A stretch of DNA of 64,000 nucleotides from the NCBI GenBank assembly GCA_019448385.1, contig JAGTXO010000031.1, positions 126,501 through 190,500 on the forward strand, given 5' to 3'. Positions 37,984 to 49,545 of this stretch are shown here, in pieces. The notes beneath the pieces are model-generated. The model had not been told where the DNA came from and searched no databases. It saw only the letters and a program-made list of their open reading frames with translations. The translations under genes and the position numbers were made by a program. The DNA is from Diacronema lutheri. Lineage: Eukaryota; Haptophyta; Pavlovophyceae; Pavlovales; Pavlovaceae. Numbering within the stretch: the stretch's first letter is position 1; the number at the start of each line of letters is the position of its first letter.

Positions 37984-39648
37984 ATGGCGCGTGCTAGCGC
38001 CCTCCTCTTGGTGGCATTCGCGCTCGACCGCGCCGCGGCCGTCCGGATCGCGCCGCCGCGCTTCGGCGCAGCGCGCGCGGCGCTGCACACGCGACGGCCA
38101 GCGCTCGCGCGCCGCGTGCGCGCCACCGCCGCGCCGCGCATGGCCGCGCCGCTCTCGCGCACGCCCGTCGACGACGACGATGACCTCGTCGTCGCCGAGC
38201 CCGTGGTCGCGGCCGTCGAGCGCGCGGGCGGGCAGGCGCGCGGCGCGGGCGCGCGCGTGACGGAGGCGGATATTGCCGTGAGCGCGGGCATCGGCGTCGA
38301 CGAGGCGCGCCGCGAGCTCCTCGCGCTCGCGCGGCTCGTCGGCGGCGAGCTCGAGGTCGCGCGCGCGGGCGAGATCGTCTTTGCGTTCGCGCCGGGCGTG
38401 CGCTCGGCGCTCTCGGCCGCGTCGGCGCGCGCGCGGCGGCGCGAGGCGTGGGCGATCTGGCGGCCGCGTCTCGCGCGCGCCGCGCGCATCAGCTTTGGCG
38501 TCGCGCTCTTCGCCTCATTCGCGATCGTCGTGACAGCGATCAGCATCATCGCGCTTTCAAGCGAGTCGTCGTCCTCGTCGTCGTCGTCGTCGTCGTCCGA
38601 CAGCGACCGCCGGCGATCCGACAACTCGCGGCGGACGGTGTACGTGTCCAACAGCTTCTCGCCCTTCGACCTGTGGTACATCTCCGAGCCGCGCACCTTC
38701 GACGCCGGCCAGCCCACAGACATGAACTTCTTCGAGGCTTGCTTCTCATTCGTGTTTGGCGACGGCGACCCGAACGAGTCGCTGCGCGAGACGCGCTGGC
38801 GGCAGGTGGGTGCGCTCATCCGCGCGCAGGGCGGCGTGGTGACGGCGGAGCAGCTCGCGCCGTTACTCGAGCCCTCGCGCCCGCCCGCGCCCGACGGCAC
38901 CGCCGACGGCTATGGCGCGACGATTGACGAATCCTTCGTGCTGCCGGCGCTCACCCACTTTTCAGGCGTGCCGCAGCTCGTGCCGGACGAGCAGGGCGGC
39001 ACGCGCATCGTGTACACGTTCCCCGAGCTCGCCGCGACGGCGGCCAGCGGCGAGGCCGAGCCCATCGACGACGCGCCCGATGGCCCGCTCGCCGAGGCGC
39101 TCGTCCCGTTCTCTCTGGCCGATCCGGTGCAGCGCGTCGGGGCGGGTCTGCTCGGCACGGCCAACCTGGTCGCCGTGATCTACCTGGGCGTGTTGCTGCG
39201 CGCGGTGCGGCTCGAGGGTGGCGCGTCGGCGCTCGCGGGCGGGCCGTACGCGATGCTTGGCACGCTCTACCCGTTCCTGCGTACGCTCTTGCCGTTTCTC
39301 ACCGGTTACGCGCTCCTCTTCGTCCTCGCACCCATCGTGCGGAACGTTGTGCGCGGGCGCGCAAACCGCGCGCGCGAGAAGCGCAACGCACTGCGCGAGT
39401 TGTGGGCGCGCGCCCTCGACGCGCGCCCGCCCGCGCTCGTGCGCAAGCTGCGCGCCGCGCGCACTGTCGCCCCTGAGGTGCGCCGCATTGGCCGTGCGCG
39501 CGCCGCCGCCGCGTCGGCGCGCGACGCGGCGGACGCGCGCGCGCCGCTCGCGCCGCCGTACACGGCGAGCGCCCCCGCCGACGAGGACGACGCGCTCCGG
39601 CGATTCGACGAGCGGCTCGAGCGGCGCACCGGCCGCCGCCCGTCGTGA
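37984..39648 (+). CDS. plastid membrane protein, At5g03900-like family
   Basis: 554 residues in one exon. The leader MARASALLLVAFALDRAAAV is a signal peptide followed by an Arg/Ala-rich transit-like stretch. Residues 95-145 form a winged-helix-like segment (EADIAVSAGIGVDEARRELL). A membrane span follows (FGVALFASFAIVVTAISIIA). The family signature is ACFSFVFGDGDPNESLRETR, then RWRQVGALIRAQGGVVTAEQ and FVLPALTHFSGVPQLVP. Two more hydrophobic spans are near residues 395-460. The order matches the Arabidopsis chloroplast-envelope family At5g03900, sometimes listed under iron-sulfur cluster biosynthesis but without a proven function. A poly-Ser run follows the first span. Its ATG lies 133 bp from the epimerase ATG. 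Confidence 0.8.
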   Translation: MARASALLLVAFALDRAAAVRIAPPRFGAARAALHTRRPALARRVRATAAPRMAAPLSRTPVDDDDDLVVAEPVVAAVERAGGQARGAGARVTEADIAVSAGIGVDEARRELLALARLVGGELEVARAGEIVFAFAPGVRSALSAASARARRREAWAIWRPRLARAARISFGVALFASFAIVVTAISIIALSSESSSSSSSSSSSDSDRRRSDNSRRTVYVSNSFSPFDLWYISEPRTFDAGQPTDMNFFEACFSFVFGDGDPNESLRETRWRQVGALIRAQGGVVTAEQLAPLLEPSRPPAPDGTADGYGATIDESFVLPALTHFSGVPQLVPDEQGGTRIVYTFPELAATAASGEAEPIDDAPDGPLAEALVPFSLADPVQRVGAGLLGTANLVAVIYLGVLLRAVRLEGGASALAGGPYAMLGTLYPFLRTLLPFLTGYALLFVLAPIVRNVVRGRANRAREKRNALRELWARALDARPPALVRKLRAARTVAPEVRRIGRARAAAASARDAADARAPLAPPYTASAPADEDDALRRFDERLERRTGRRPS

Positions 39649-39774
39649 GCGCGCGGCGGACGGCGCAAAAGGCCTGCACGCTGTGACCGTGAAGTCTGTG
39701 ACGACTGACGCCTCCCAGCATTTGAAAAGTGAGACGAGCGACCAAAAAGTAGCTGTCTGCACGATCCATCCAGC

Positions 39775-42210
39775 ATGGGCGGCGGGGCGAAAGGCCGGCA
39801 TCACAAACGACGCCGCGTCGTCGAGGAGGTGGACGGCGTTGGTGCGGCGTCGGGCGCAGCGGCGGTGGAGAGCGCGGCTGGCGAGGAGGTTGACGAGCGA
39901 CCCGCCTACCAGCGGCCGGGCGAGAGCGAGCAGGGCCTCGCGTTTGAGCGCTACTACCGCGCGCAGCGCATCCTGCCCGCCGGCTCCAACGACGACGACG
40001 GCGCGTGGGCCGCCTTCTTCGCGCACCTGCGGCGGCCGCTACCCGTCACGTTTCGGCTGAACGAGAGCACGCACCTGCGCGCCCTCTGCCGCGAGGCGAT
40101 GGAGACAGGCGCGCGCCTGCTCGAGCCGGCGGCGGCGGGCGCGCCGGTGCCGTGCGACGCCGAGTCGGGCCGGCCGCTCCGCATGGCCACGCGGCTGGGC
40201 TGGTGCAACGGCTGGCAGCTGGGCTGCTCGGCGGGCGTGCTGAAGCGCCCGCACCACGCGCACTGGGCCGAGCTCAACGATTGGCTCACGCGCTGGGCCG
40301 CGCTCGGCGTCGTCTCCCGCCAAGCGATCGATTCAATGGCGCCCGTCGCGCTGCTGCGCGTGCAGCCGCACCACGCGGTGCTCGACCTGTGCGCGTCGCC
40401 CGGCTCGAAGACGCAGCAGCTCCTCGATGCGATGCACGCACTGCCGGGCACGCCGCCCACTGGCTTTGTCGTCGCCAACGACATGTCCGCGTTCCGCGCG
40501 CGCGCGCTCGTGCGCCGCTGCGCCGCGCTCGGCGGTGGCGCGTGCCGCGTCGCGGTCACGTCGCACGCGGCGCAGCGCTTTCCCGACGTGGGTGGACGCG
40601 TAGCGCTGCGCGGCGAGGGCATGTACGACCGGATCGTCTGCGACGTGCCGTGCTGCGGCGACGGCACGTTCCGGAAGAATCCGGAAGCATGGAACCACTG
40701 GCGGCCATCGTTTGCGCTCCGGCTGCACGGCCTGCAGTTGAGCATTGCGCTGCGCGGCCTCGCGCTGCTCGCGATCGGCGGCGAGCTCGCCTACTCAACA
40801 TGCGCGCTCAACCCCGTCGAGGACGAGGCCGTCGTCGCCGAGCTCATCCGACGCACGGGCGGCGCGGTGGAACTTGTCGACGTGTCCGATCGGCTGCCGC
40901 TGCTGCGCCGCGCGGCCGGACTGCGCACGTGGCGCGTGATCGACGACGATGGGCGCGAGTGGCCGTCCTACGAGGCGGTGCTCGACGCGCAGCTACCGCA
41001 CCGCGTGCGCCGCCGCTTCCACGCTTCCATGTGGCCGCCGCGCGCGGGTGCGCAGCGGCCGCGGCGGCAGCGGCCGCCGCCGACGCCACCGTCGCCGCCG
41101 CCGCCGCCACCGCCACCACTCGAGCGATGCGTGCGCCTGCTGCCCGGGCTGAGCGAGAGCGGCGGCTTCTTCGTTGCGCTGCTGCGCAAGGTGCGCCCGT
41201 GGCCGCCGCCAACGGCCTCACCCGAGCGCGCGCCCATGCGCGCACCCGCCGCGCCCGAGCCCGCGCGCCGCGCATACGCGCCCGCGCCTGCTCCGCTCCG
41301 CGCGCTCTTCCGCCACACGACGGGCATGCTCGTGCCGAGCAGCGGCGCGCTCGGTGGCATAGAGTTGCACTGCCGCGACGGCGCGTGGGCAGCCGCGCGC
41401 GAGGGCGCGGCCGCCCCGACGCGCGCCTGCCTCATGGCCCTCGCGCCACAGCTCCGAGCGCACCTTGCCCGCCGCGACGACGGCCTCGGCGCGCCCGTGC
41501 TGCGCGTCGTGCGCGCGGGTGCGAAGGTGGCGCACACGACGCGCTCGGGTTCGCTCCGGCTCTCGCACGCGGGCGCCGAGGCGGTCGTCGCCGCCAGCCG
41601 CGCCAACTCTTCCAACGCTTCCATCCTCGCGCGGATCGCGAGCGTGCAGCCGGAGGACATGGTCGCGCTCCTGCGCGCGGCGGGCGCGCAGCCGACGCTC
41701 GCGAGTGCAGCGATGGCTTCGGCCGGCGGTGCGAGGCGCGCGGCCGCGGCGGCGCTCACGCCGCTCAGCGAGCTGAGCGCGGGCGCGCGGCAGGCGCTCG
41801 CGCAGCTTGGGTGTGGTGCGTGCATCGTCAATTGCGCGCCGCGCGGCCTCCGCGGCAGCGGCGGCGCGGACGGCGGCGGCGGCGGCGCGGCGCGCTCGCA
41901 GCCGGCCGCGCCCAAGCGCGCGCGCGGGCGCACGCGCGACTGCGAGGAGCGGCAGCTGCAGGCCGCCGTGCAGCAGCAGCAGCAGCAGCAGCAGCAGGTC
42001 GCGGCGGGCGGCTCGTACGAGGGCAAGCACACTCCCGACGACGATGGCGGCATCTTTGTGACGGCCTTTGTCGCGCGTCTGCCCGACGACGGCACGCGCG
42101 CCGCGCGCGGCCTCGGCGTTCGCGTCGCGCTGACGCACGAGCCGGGCCTCGAGAATCTGCCACGCGCCTTTGCCGCGCACGCCCTCGCACAGCTGATGAG
42201 CGCGCCGTAG
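39775..42210 (+). CDS. NSUN2: tRNA/RNA cytosine-5 methyltransferase, NSUN2/Trm4 type
   Basis: 811 residues in one exon. The RCMT core has PVTFRLNESTHLRAL, the SAM loop VLDLCASPGSKTQQLLDAMH, motif IV DVPCCGDGTFRKN (Cys293, release) and motif VI YSTCALNPVEDEAVVAELI (Cys343, nucleophile). Human NSUN2 and yeast Trm4 have the same DVPC-GDGT and STC-LNP-ED wording and a long C-terminal region, seen here with Pro-rich inserts, a (CAG)n polyglutamine run near 41,970-41,996 and a short closing domain (GIFVTAFVARLPDD). It methylates cytosine C5 in tRNA anticodon and variable loops, in the nucleus. The basic start MGGGAKGRHHKRRRVVEEVD is a likely nuclear signal. The gene ends 90 bp before the satellite. 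Confidence 0.93.
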   Translation: MGGGAKGRHHKRRRVVEEVDGVGAASGAAAVESAAGEEVDERPAYQRPGESEQGLAFERYYRAQRILPAGSNDDDGAWAAFFAHLRRPLPVTFRLNESTHLRALCREAMETGARLLEPAAAGAPVPCDAESGRPLRMATRLGWCNGWQLGCSAGVLKRPHHAHWAELNDWLTRWAALGVVSRQAIDSMAPVALLRVQPHHAVLDLCASPGSKTQQLLDAMHALPGTPPTGFVVANDMSAFRARALVRRCAALGGGACRVAVTSHAAQRFPDVGGRVALRGEGMYDRIVCDVPCCGDGTFRKNPEAWNHWRPSFALRLHGLQLSIALRGLALLAIGGELAYSTCALNPVEDEAVVAELIRRTGGAVELVDVSDRLPLLRRAAGLRTWRVIDDDGREWPSYEAVLDAQLPHRVRRRFHASMWPPRAGAQRPRRQRPPPTPPSPPPPPPPPLERCVRLLPGLSESGGFFVALLRKVRPWPPPTASPERAPMRAPAAPEPARRAYAPAPAPLRALFRHTTGMLVPSSGALGGIELHCRDGAWAAAREGAAAPTRACLMALAPQLRAHLARRDDGLGAPVLRVVRAGAKVAHTTRSGSLRLSHAGAEAVVAASRANSSNASILARIASVQPEDMVALLRAAGAQPTLASAAMASAGGARRAAAAALTPLSELSAGARQALAQLGCGACIVNCAPRGLRGSGGADGGGGGAARSQPAAPKRARGRTRDCEERQLQAAVQQQQQQQQQVAAGGSYEGKHTPDDDGGIFVTAFVARLPDDGTRAARGLGVRVALTHEPGLENLPRAFAAHALAQLMSAP

Positions 42211-42299
42211 CTGTCGGACGTCACAGGCTGTCAGCGTGTGCTTTTTAGGCGCACCGTGGGGGGCTCTCCTTTCTCATGAGCTCACCGCACGCGTAGCTC

Positions 42300-45200
42300 G
42301 CGGAGAAGGTCTGCACCTGCCGACGATTTCTCTCTCCCTTTCGCTTCTACGCTCACGCGGAGAGAGAGACAGCCTCGACCGACGGTGCGGCCCATGCGCC
42401 ACCGAGGCCTGCACCTGCCCGAGGGTTCTCTCTGCCTTTCGCTTCTACGCTCACGCGGAGAGAGAGACAGCCTCGACCGACGGTGCGGCCCATGCACCAC
42501 CGAGGCCGGCACCTGCCCGAGGGTTCTCTCTCCCTTTCGCTTCTACGCTCACGCGGAGAGAGAGACCGCCTCGACCGACGGTGCGGCCCATGCGCCACCG
42601 AGGCCTGCACCTGCCCGAGGGTTCTCTCTCCCTTTCGCTTCAACGCTCACGCGGAGAGAGAGACAGCCTCGACCGACGGCGCGGCCCATGCACCACCGAG
42701 GCCTGCACCTGCCGGCGATTTCTCTCTCCCTTTCGCTTCTACGCTCACGCGGAGAGAGAGACAGCCTCGACAGACGGTGCGGCCCATGCGCCACCGAGGT
42801 CGGCACCTGCCGGCGATTTCTCTCTCCCTTTCGCTTCTACGCTCACGCGGAGAGAGAGACAGCCTCGACCGACGGCGCGGCCCATGCACCACCGAGGCCG
42901 GCACCTGCCCGAGGGTTCTCTCTCCCTTTCGCTTCTACGCTCACGCGGAGAGAGAGACCGCCTCGACCCACGGTGCGGCCCATGCACCACCGAGGCCGGC
43001 ACCTGCCCGAGGGTTCTCTCTCCCTTTCGCTTTTACGCTCACGCTGAGAGAGAGACAGCCTCGACCGACGGCGCGGCCCATGCGCCACCGAGGCCTGCAC
43101 CTGCCCGAGGGTTCTCTCTCCCTTTCGCTTCTACGCTCACGCGGAGAGAGAGACAGCCTCGACCGACGGTGCGGCCCATGCACCACCGAGGTCTGCACCT
43201 GCCGGCGATTTCTCTCTCCCTTTCGCTTCTACGCTCACGCGGAGAGAGAGACCGCCTCGACCGACGGCGCGGCCCAAGCGCCACCGAGGCCGGCACCTGC
43301 CCGAGGGTTCTCTCTCCCTTTCGCTTCTACGCTCACGCGGAGAGAGAGACCGCCTCGACCGACGGTGCGGCCCATGCACCACCGAGGTCTGCACCTGCCC
43401 GAGGGTTCTCTCTCCCTTTCGCTTCTACGCTCACGCGGAGAGAGAGACAGCCTCGACCGACGGCGCGGCCCATGCACCACCGAGGTCGGCACCTGCCCGA
43501 TGGTTCTCTCTCCCTTTCGCTTCTACGCTCACGCGGAGAGAGAGACAGCCTCGACCGACGGTGCGGTTCATGCGCCACCGAGGTCTGCACCTGCCCGAGG
43601 GTTCTCTCTCCCTTTCGCTTCTACGCTCACGCGGAGAGAGAGACAGCCTCGACCGACGGCGCGGCCCATGCGCCACCGAGGCCGGCACCTGCCCGAGGGT
43701 TCTCTCTCCCTTTCGCTTCTACGCTCACGCGGAGAGAGAGACCGCCTCGACCGACGGCGCGGCCCATGCGCCACCGAGGCCGGCACCTGCCGGCGATTTC
43801 TCTCTCCCTTTCGCTTCTACGCTCACGCGGAGAAAGAGACCGCCTCGACCGACGGCGCGGCCCATGCACCACCGAGGTCGGCACCTGCCGGCGATTTCTC
43901 TCTCCCTTTCGCTTCTACGCTCACGCGGAGAGAGAGACCGCCTCGACCGACGGTGCGGCCCATGCACCACCGAGGCCGGCACCTGCCCGAGGGTTCTCTC
44001 TCCCTTTCGCTTCTACGCTCACGCGGAGAGAGAGACCACCTCGACCGACGGCGCGGCCCATGCGCCACCGAGGCCGGCACCTGCCGGCGATTTCTCTCTC
44101 CCTTTCGCTTCTACGCTCACGCGGAGAAAGAGACCGCCTCGACCGACGGCGCGGCCCATGCACCACCGAGGTCGGCACCTGCCGGCGATTTCTCTCTCCC
44201 TTTCGCTTCTACGCTCACGCGGAGAGAGAGACCGCCTCGACCGACGGCGCGGCCCAAGCGCGACCGAGGCCGGCACCTGCCCGAGGGTTCTCTTTCCCTT
44301 TCGCTTCTACGCTCACGCGGAGAGAGAGACCGCCTCGACCGACGGTGCGGCCCATGCACCACCGAGGTCTGCACCTGCCCGAGGGTTCTCTCTCCCTTTC
44401 GCTTCTACGCTCACGCGGAGAGAGAGACAGCCTCGACCGACGGCGCGGCCCATGCGCCACCGAGGCCGGCACCTGCCCGAGGGTTCTCTCTCCCTTTCGC
44501 TTCTACGGTCACGCGGAGAGAGAGACAGCCTCGACCGACGGTGCGGCCCATGCGCCACCGAGGTCGGCACCTGCCGGCGATTTCTTTCTCCCTTTCGCTT
44601 CTACGCTCACGCGGAGAGAGAGACCGCCTCGACCGACGGTGCGGCCCATGCGCCACCGAGGCCGGCACCTGCCCGAGGGTTCTCTCTCCCTTTCGCTTCT
44701 ACGCTCACGCGGAGAGAGAGACAGCCTCGACCGACGGCGCGGCCCATGCGCCACCGAGGCCGGCACCTGCCCGATGGTTCTCTCTCCCTTTCGCTTCTAC
44801 GCTCACGCGGAGAGAGAGACAGCCTCGACCGACGGTGCGTCCCATGCACCACCGAGGCCGGCACCTGCCCGAGGGTTCTCTCTACCTTTCGCTTCTACGC
44901 TCACGCGGAGAGAGAGACAGCCTCGACCGACGGCGCGGCCCATGCGCCACCGAGGCCGGCACCTGCCGGCGATTTCTCTCTCCCTTTCGCTTCTACGCTC
45001 ACGCGGAGAGAGAGACAGCTTCGACCGACGGTGCGGCCCATGCACCACCGAGGCCTGCACCTGCCCGAGGGTTCTCTCTCCCTTTCGCTTCTACGCTCAC
45101 GCGGAGAGAGAGACCGCCTCGACCGACGGTGCGGCCCATGCGCCACCGAGGTCGGCACCTGCCGGCGATTTCTCTCTCCCTTTCGCTTCTACGCTCACGC

Positions 45201-48200
45201 GGAGAGAGAGACAGATTTCTCTCTCCCTTTCGCTTCTACGCTCACGCGGAGAGAGAGACCGCCTCGACCGACGGTGCGGCCCATGCGCCACCGAGGCCTG
45301 CACCTGCCCGAGGGTTCTCTCTCCCTTTCGTTTCTACGCTCACGCGGAGAGAGAGAGACAGATCTCTCTCTCCCTTTCGCTTCTACGCTCACGCGGAGAG
45401 AGAGACCGCCTCGACCGACGGTGCGGCCCATGCACCACCGAGGCCTGCACCTGCCCGAGGGTTCTCTCTCCCTTTCGCTTCTACGCTCACGCGGAGAGAG
45501 AGACCGCCTCGACCGACGGCGCGGCCCATGCACCACCGAGGTCGGCACCTGCCCGATGGTTCTCTCTCCCTTTCGCTTCTACGCTCACGCGGAGAGAGAG
45601 ACAGCCTCGACCGACGGTGCGGTTCATGCGCCACCGAGGTCTGCACCTGCCCGAGGGTTCTCTCTCCCTTTCGCTTCTACGCTCACGCGGAGAGAGAGAC
45701 AGCCTCGACCGACGGCGCGGCCCATGCGCCACCGAGGCCGGCACCTGCCCGAGGGTTCTCTCTCCCTTTCGCTTCTACGCTCACGCGGAGAGAGAGACCG
45801 CCTCGACCGACGGCGCGGCCCATGCGCCACCGAGGTCGGCACCTGCCGGCGATTTCTCTCTCCCTTTCGCTTCTACGCTCACGCGGAGAGAGAGACAGAT
45901 CTCTCTCTCCCTTTCGCTTCTACGCTCACGCGGAGAGAGAGACCGCCTCGACCGACGGTGCGGCCCATGCGCCACCGAGGCCTGCACCTGCCCGAGGGTT
46001 CTCTCTCCCTTTCGCTTCTACGCTCACGCGGAGAGAGAGACAGATTTCTCTCTCCCTTTCGCTTCTACGCTCACGCGGAGAGAGAGACCGCCTCGACCGA
46101 CGGTGCGGCCCATGCACCACCGAGGCCTGCACCTGCCCGAGGGTTCTCTCTCCCTTTCGCTTCTACGCTCACGCGGAGAGAGAGACCGCCTCGACCGACG
46201 GCGCGGCCCATGCACCACCGAGGCCGGCACCTGCCCGAGGGTTCTCTCTCCCTTTCGCTTCTACGCTCACGCGGAGAGAGAGACAGCCTCGACCGACGGT
46301 GCGGCCCATGCGCCACCGAGGTCGGCACCTGCCGGCGATTTCTCTCTCCCTTTCGCTTCTACGCTCACGCGGAGAGAGAGACCGCCTCGACCGACGGCGC
46401 GGCCCATGCACCACCGAGGCCGGCACCTGCCCGAGGGTTCTCTCTCCCTTTCGCTTCTACGCTCACGCGGAGAGAGAGACCGCCTCGACCGACGGTGCGG
46501 CCCATGCGCCACCGAGGCCTGCACCTGCCCGAGGGTTCTCTCTCCCTTTCGCTTCTACGCTCACGCGGAGAGAGAGACAGATTTCTCTCTCCCTTTCGCT
46601 TCTACGCTCACGCGGAGAGAGAGACCGCCTCGACCGACGGTGCGGCCCATGCACCACCGAGGCCTGCACCTGCCCGAGGGTTCTCTCTCCCTTTCGCTTC
46701 TACGCTCACGCGGAGAGAGAGACCGCCTCGACCGACGGCGCGGCCCATGCACCACCGAGGTCGGCACCTGCCCGAGGGTTCTCTCTCCCTTTCGCTTCTA
46801 CGCTCACGCGGAGAGAGAGACAGCCTCGACCGACGGCGCGGCCCATGCACCACCGAGGTCGGCACCTGCCCGAGGGTTCTCTCTCCCTTTCGCTTCTACG
46901 CTCACGCGGAGAGAGAGACAGATTTTTCTCTCCCTTTCGCTTCTACGCTCACGCGGAGAGAGAGACAGCCTCGACCGACGGTGCGGCCCATGCGCCACCG
47001 AGGCCGGCACCTGCCCGAGGGTTCTCTCTACCTTTCGCTTCTACGCTCACGCGGAGAGAGAGACAGCCTCGACCGACGGTGCGGCCCATGCGCCACCGAG
47101 GCCGGCACCTGCCGGCGATTTCTCTCTCCCTTTCGCTTCTACGCTCACGCGGAGAGAGAGACAGCTTCGACCGACGGTGCGGCCCATGCACCACCGAGGC
47201 CTGCACCTGCCCGAGGGTTCTCTCTCCCTTTCGCTTCTACGCTCACGCGGAGAGAGAGACCGCCTCGACCGACGGTGCGGCCCATGCGCCACCGAGGTCG
47301 GCACCTGCCGGCGATTTCTCTCTCCCTTTCGCTTCTACGCTCACGCGGAGAGAGAGACAGATTTCTCTCTCCCTTTCGCTTCTACGCTCACGCGGAGAGA
47401 GAGACCGCCTCGACCGACGGTGCGGCCCATGCGCCACCGAGGCCTGCACCTGCCCGAGGGTTCTCTCTCCCTTTCGTTTCTACGCTCACGCGGAGAGAGA
47501 GAGACAGATCTCTCTCTCCCTTTCGCTTCTACGCTCACGCGGAGAGAGAGACCGCCTCGACCGACGGTGCGGCCCATGCACCACCGAGGCCTGCACCTGC
47601 CCGAGGGTTCTCTCTCCCTTTCGCTTCTACGCTCACGCGGAGAGAGAGACCGCCTCGACCGACGGCGCGGCCCATGCACCACCGAGGTCGGCACCTGCCC
47701 GATGGTTCTCTCTCCCTTTCGCTTCTACGCTCACGCGGAGAGAGAGACAGCCTCGACCGACGGTGCGGTTCATGCGCCACCGAGGTCTGCACCTGCCCGA
47801 GGGTTCTCTCTCCCTTTCGCTTCTACGCTCACGCGGAGAGAGAGACAGCCTCGACCGACGGCGCGGCCCATGCGCCACCGAGGCCGGCACCTGCCCGAGG
47901 GTTCTCTCTCCCTTTCGCTTCTACGCTCACGCGGAGAGAGAGACCGCCTCGACCGACGGCGCGGCCCATGCGCCACCGAGGTCGGCACCTGCCGGCGATT
48001 TCTCTCTCCCTTTCGCTTCTACGCTCACGCGGAGAGAGAGACAGATCTCTCTCTCCCTTTCGCTTCTACGCTCACGCGGAGAGAGAGACCGCCTCGACCG
48101 ACGGTGCGGCCCATGCGCCACCGAGGCCTGCACCTGCCCGAGGGTTCTCTCTCCCTTTCGCTTCTACGCTCACGCGGAGAGAGAGACAGATTTCTCTCTC

Positions 48201-49545
48201 CCTTTCGCTTCTACGCTCACGCGGAGAGAGAGACCGCCTCGACCGACGGTGCGGCCCATGCACCACCGAGGCCTGCACCTGCCCGAGGGTTCTCTCTCCC
48301 TTTCGCTTCTACGCTCACGCGGAGAGAGAGACCGCCTCGACCGACGGCGCGGCCCATGCACCACCGAGGCCGGCACCTGCCCGAGGGTTCTCTCTCCCTT
48401 TCGCTTCTACGGTCACGCGGAGAGAGAGACAGCCTCGACCGACGGTGCGGCCCATGCGCCACCGAGGTCGGCACCTGCCGGCGATTTCTCTCTCCCTTTC
48501 GCTTCTACGCTCACGCGGAGAGAGAGACCGCCTCGACCGACGGCGCGGCCCATGCACCACCGAGGCCGGCACCTGCCCGAGGGTTCTCTCTCCCTTTCGC
48601 TTCTACGCTCACGCGGAGAGAGAGACCGCCTCGACCGACGGTGCGGCCCATGCGCCACCGAGGCCTGCACCTGCCCGAGGGTTCTCTCTCCCTTTCGCTT
48701 CTACGCTCACGCGGAGAGAGAGACAGATTTCTCTCTCCCTTTCGCTTCTACGCTCACGCGGAGAGAGAGACCGCCTCGACCGACGGTGCGGCCCATGCAC
48801 CACCGAGGCCTGCACCTGCCCGAGGGTTCTCTCTCCCTTTCGCTTCTACGCTCACGCGGAGAGAGAGACCGCCTCGACCGACGGCGCGGCCCATGCACCA
48901 CCGAGGTCGGCACCTGCCCGAGGGTTCTCTCTCCCTTTCGCTTCTACGCTCACGCGGAGAGAGAGACAGCCTCGACCGACGGCGCGGCCCATGCACCACC
49001 GAGGTCGGCACCTGCCCGAGGGTTCTCTCTCCCTTTCGCTTCTACGCTCACGCGGAGAGAGAGACAGATTTTTCTCTCCCTTTCGCTTCTACGCTCACGC
49101 GGAGAGAGAGACAGCCTCGACCGACGGTGCGGCCCATGCGCCACCGAGGCCGGCACCTGCCCGAGGGTTCTCTCTCCCTTTCGCTTCTACGCTCACGCGG
49201 AGAGAGAGACAGCCTCGACCGACGGCGCGGCCCATGCACCACCGAGGCCGGCACCTGCCCGAGGGTTCTCTCTCCCTTTCGCTTCTACGCTCACGCGGAG
49301 AGAGAGACAGCCTCGACCGACGGTGCGGCCCATGCGCCACCGAGGTCGGCACCTGCCGGCGATTTCTCTCTCCCTTTCGCTTCTACGCTCACGCGGAGAG
49401 AGAGACCGCCTCGACCGACGGCGCGGCCCATGCACCACCGAGGCCGGCACCTGCCCGAGGGTTCTCTCTCCCTTTCGCTTCTACGCTCACGCGGAGAGAG
49501 AGACCGCCTCGACCGACGGCGCGGCCCATGCACCACCGAGGCCGA
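42300..49545. repeat. 7.2-kb satellite of 98-bp units with 47-bp short variants
   Basis: About 68 head-to-tail copies of a 98-bp unit (CGAGGCCTGCACCTGCCCGA, GGTTCTCTCTCCCTTTCGCT, TCTACGCTCACGCGGAGAGA, GAGACAGCCTCGACCGACGG and on) plus about 12 copies of a 47-bp form that lacks the middle 51 bp. Unit variants alternate C/T and CGAGGG/CGGCGA at fixed sites. Each unit contains TCTCTCTCC and GGAGAGAGA, a perfect 9-bp inverted pair. Private variants recur 2,146 bp apart (for example 44,881/47,027, 45,017/47,163 and 46,919/49,065), so about 44.88-47.02 kb was duplicated as a block. Since 98 is not a multiple of three and the unit has no forward stop, all three plus frames stay open for kilobases; I regard these as non-genic. 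Confidence 0.97.

Noticed and set aside
42282-49450. Dozens of 68- to 85-codon minus-strand frames spaced 98 bp apart
   Set aside because: One per satellite unit, each ended by the same stop in the repeat; no independent evidence of coding.
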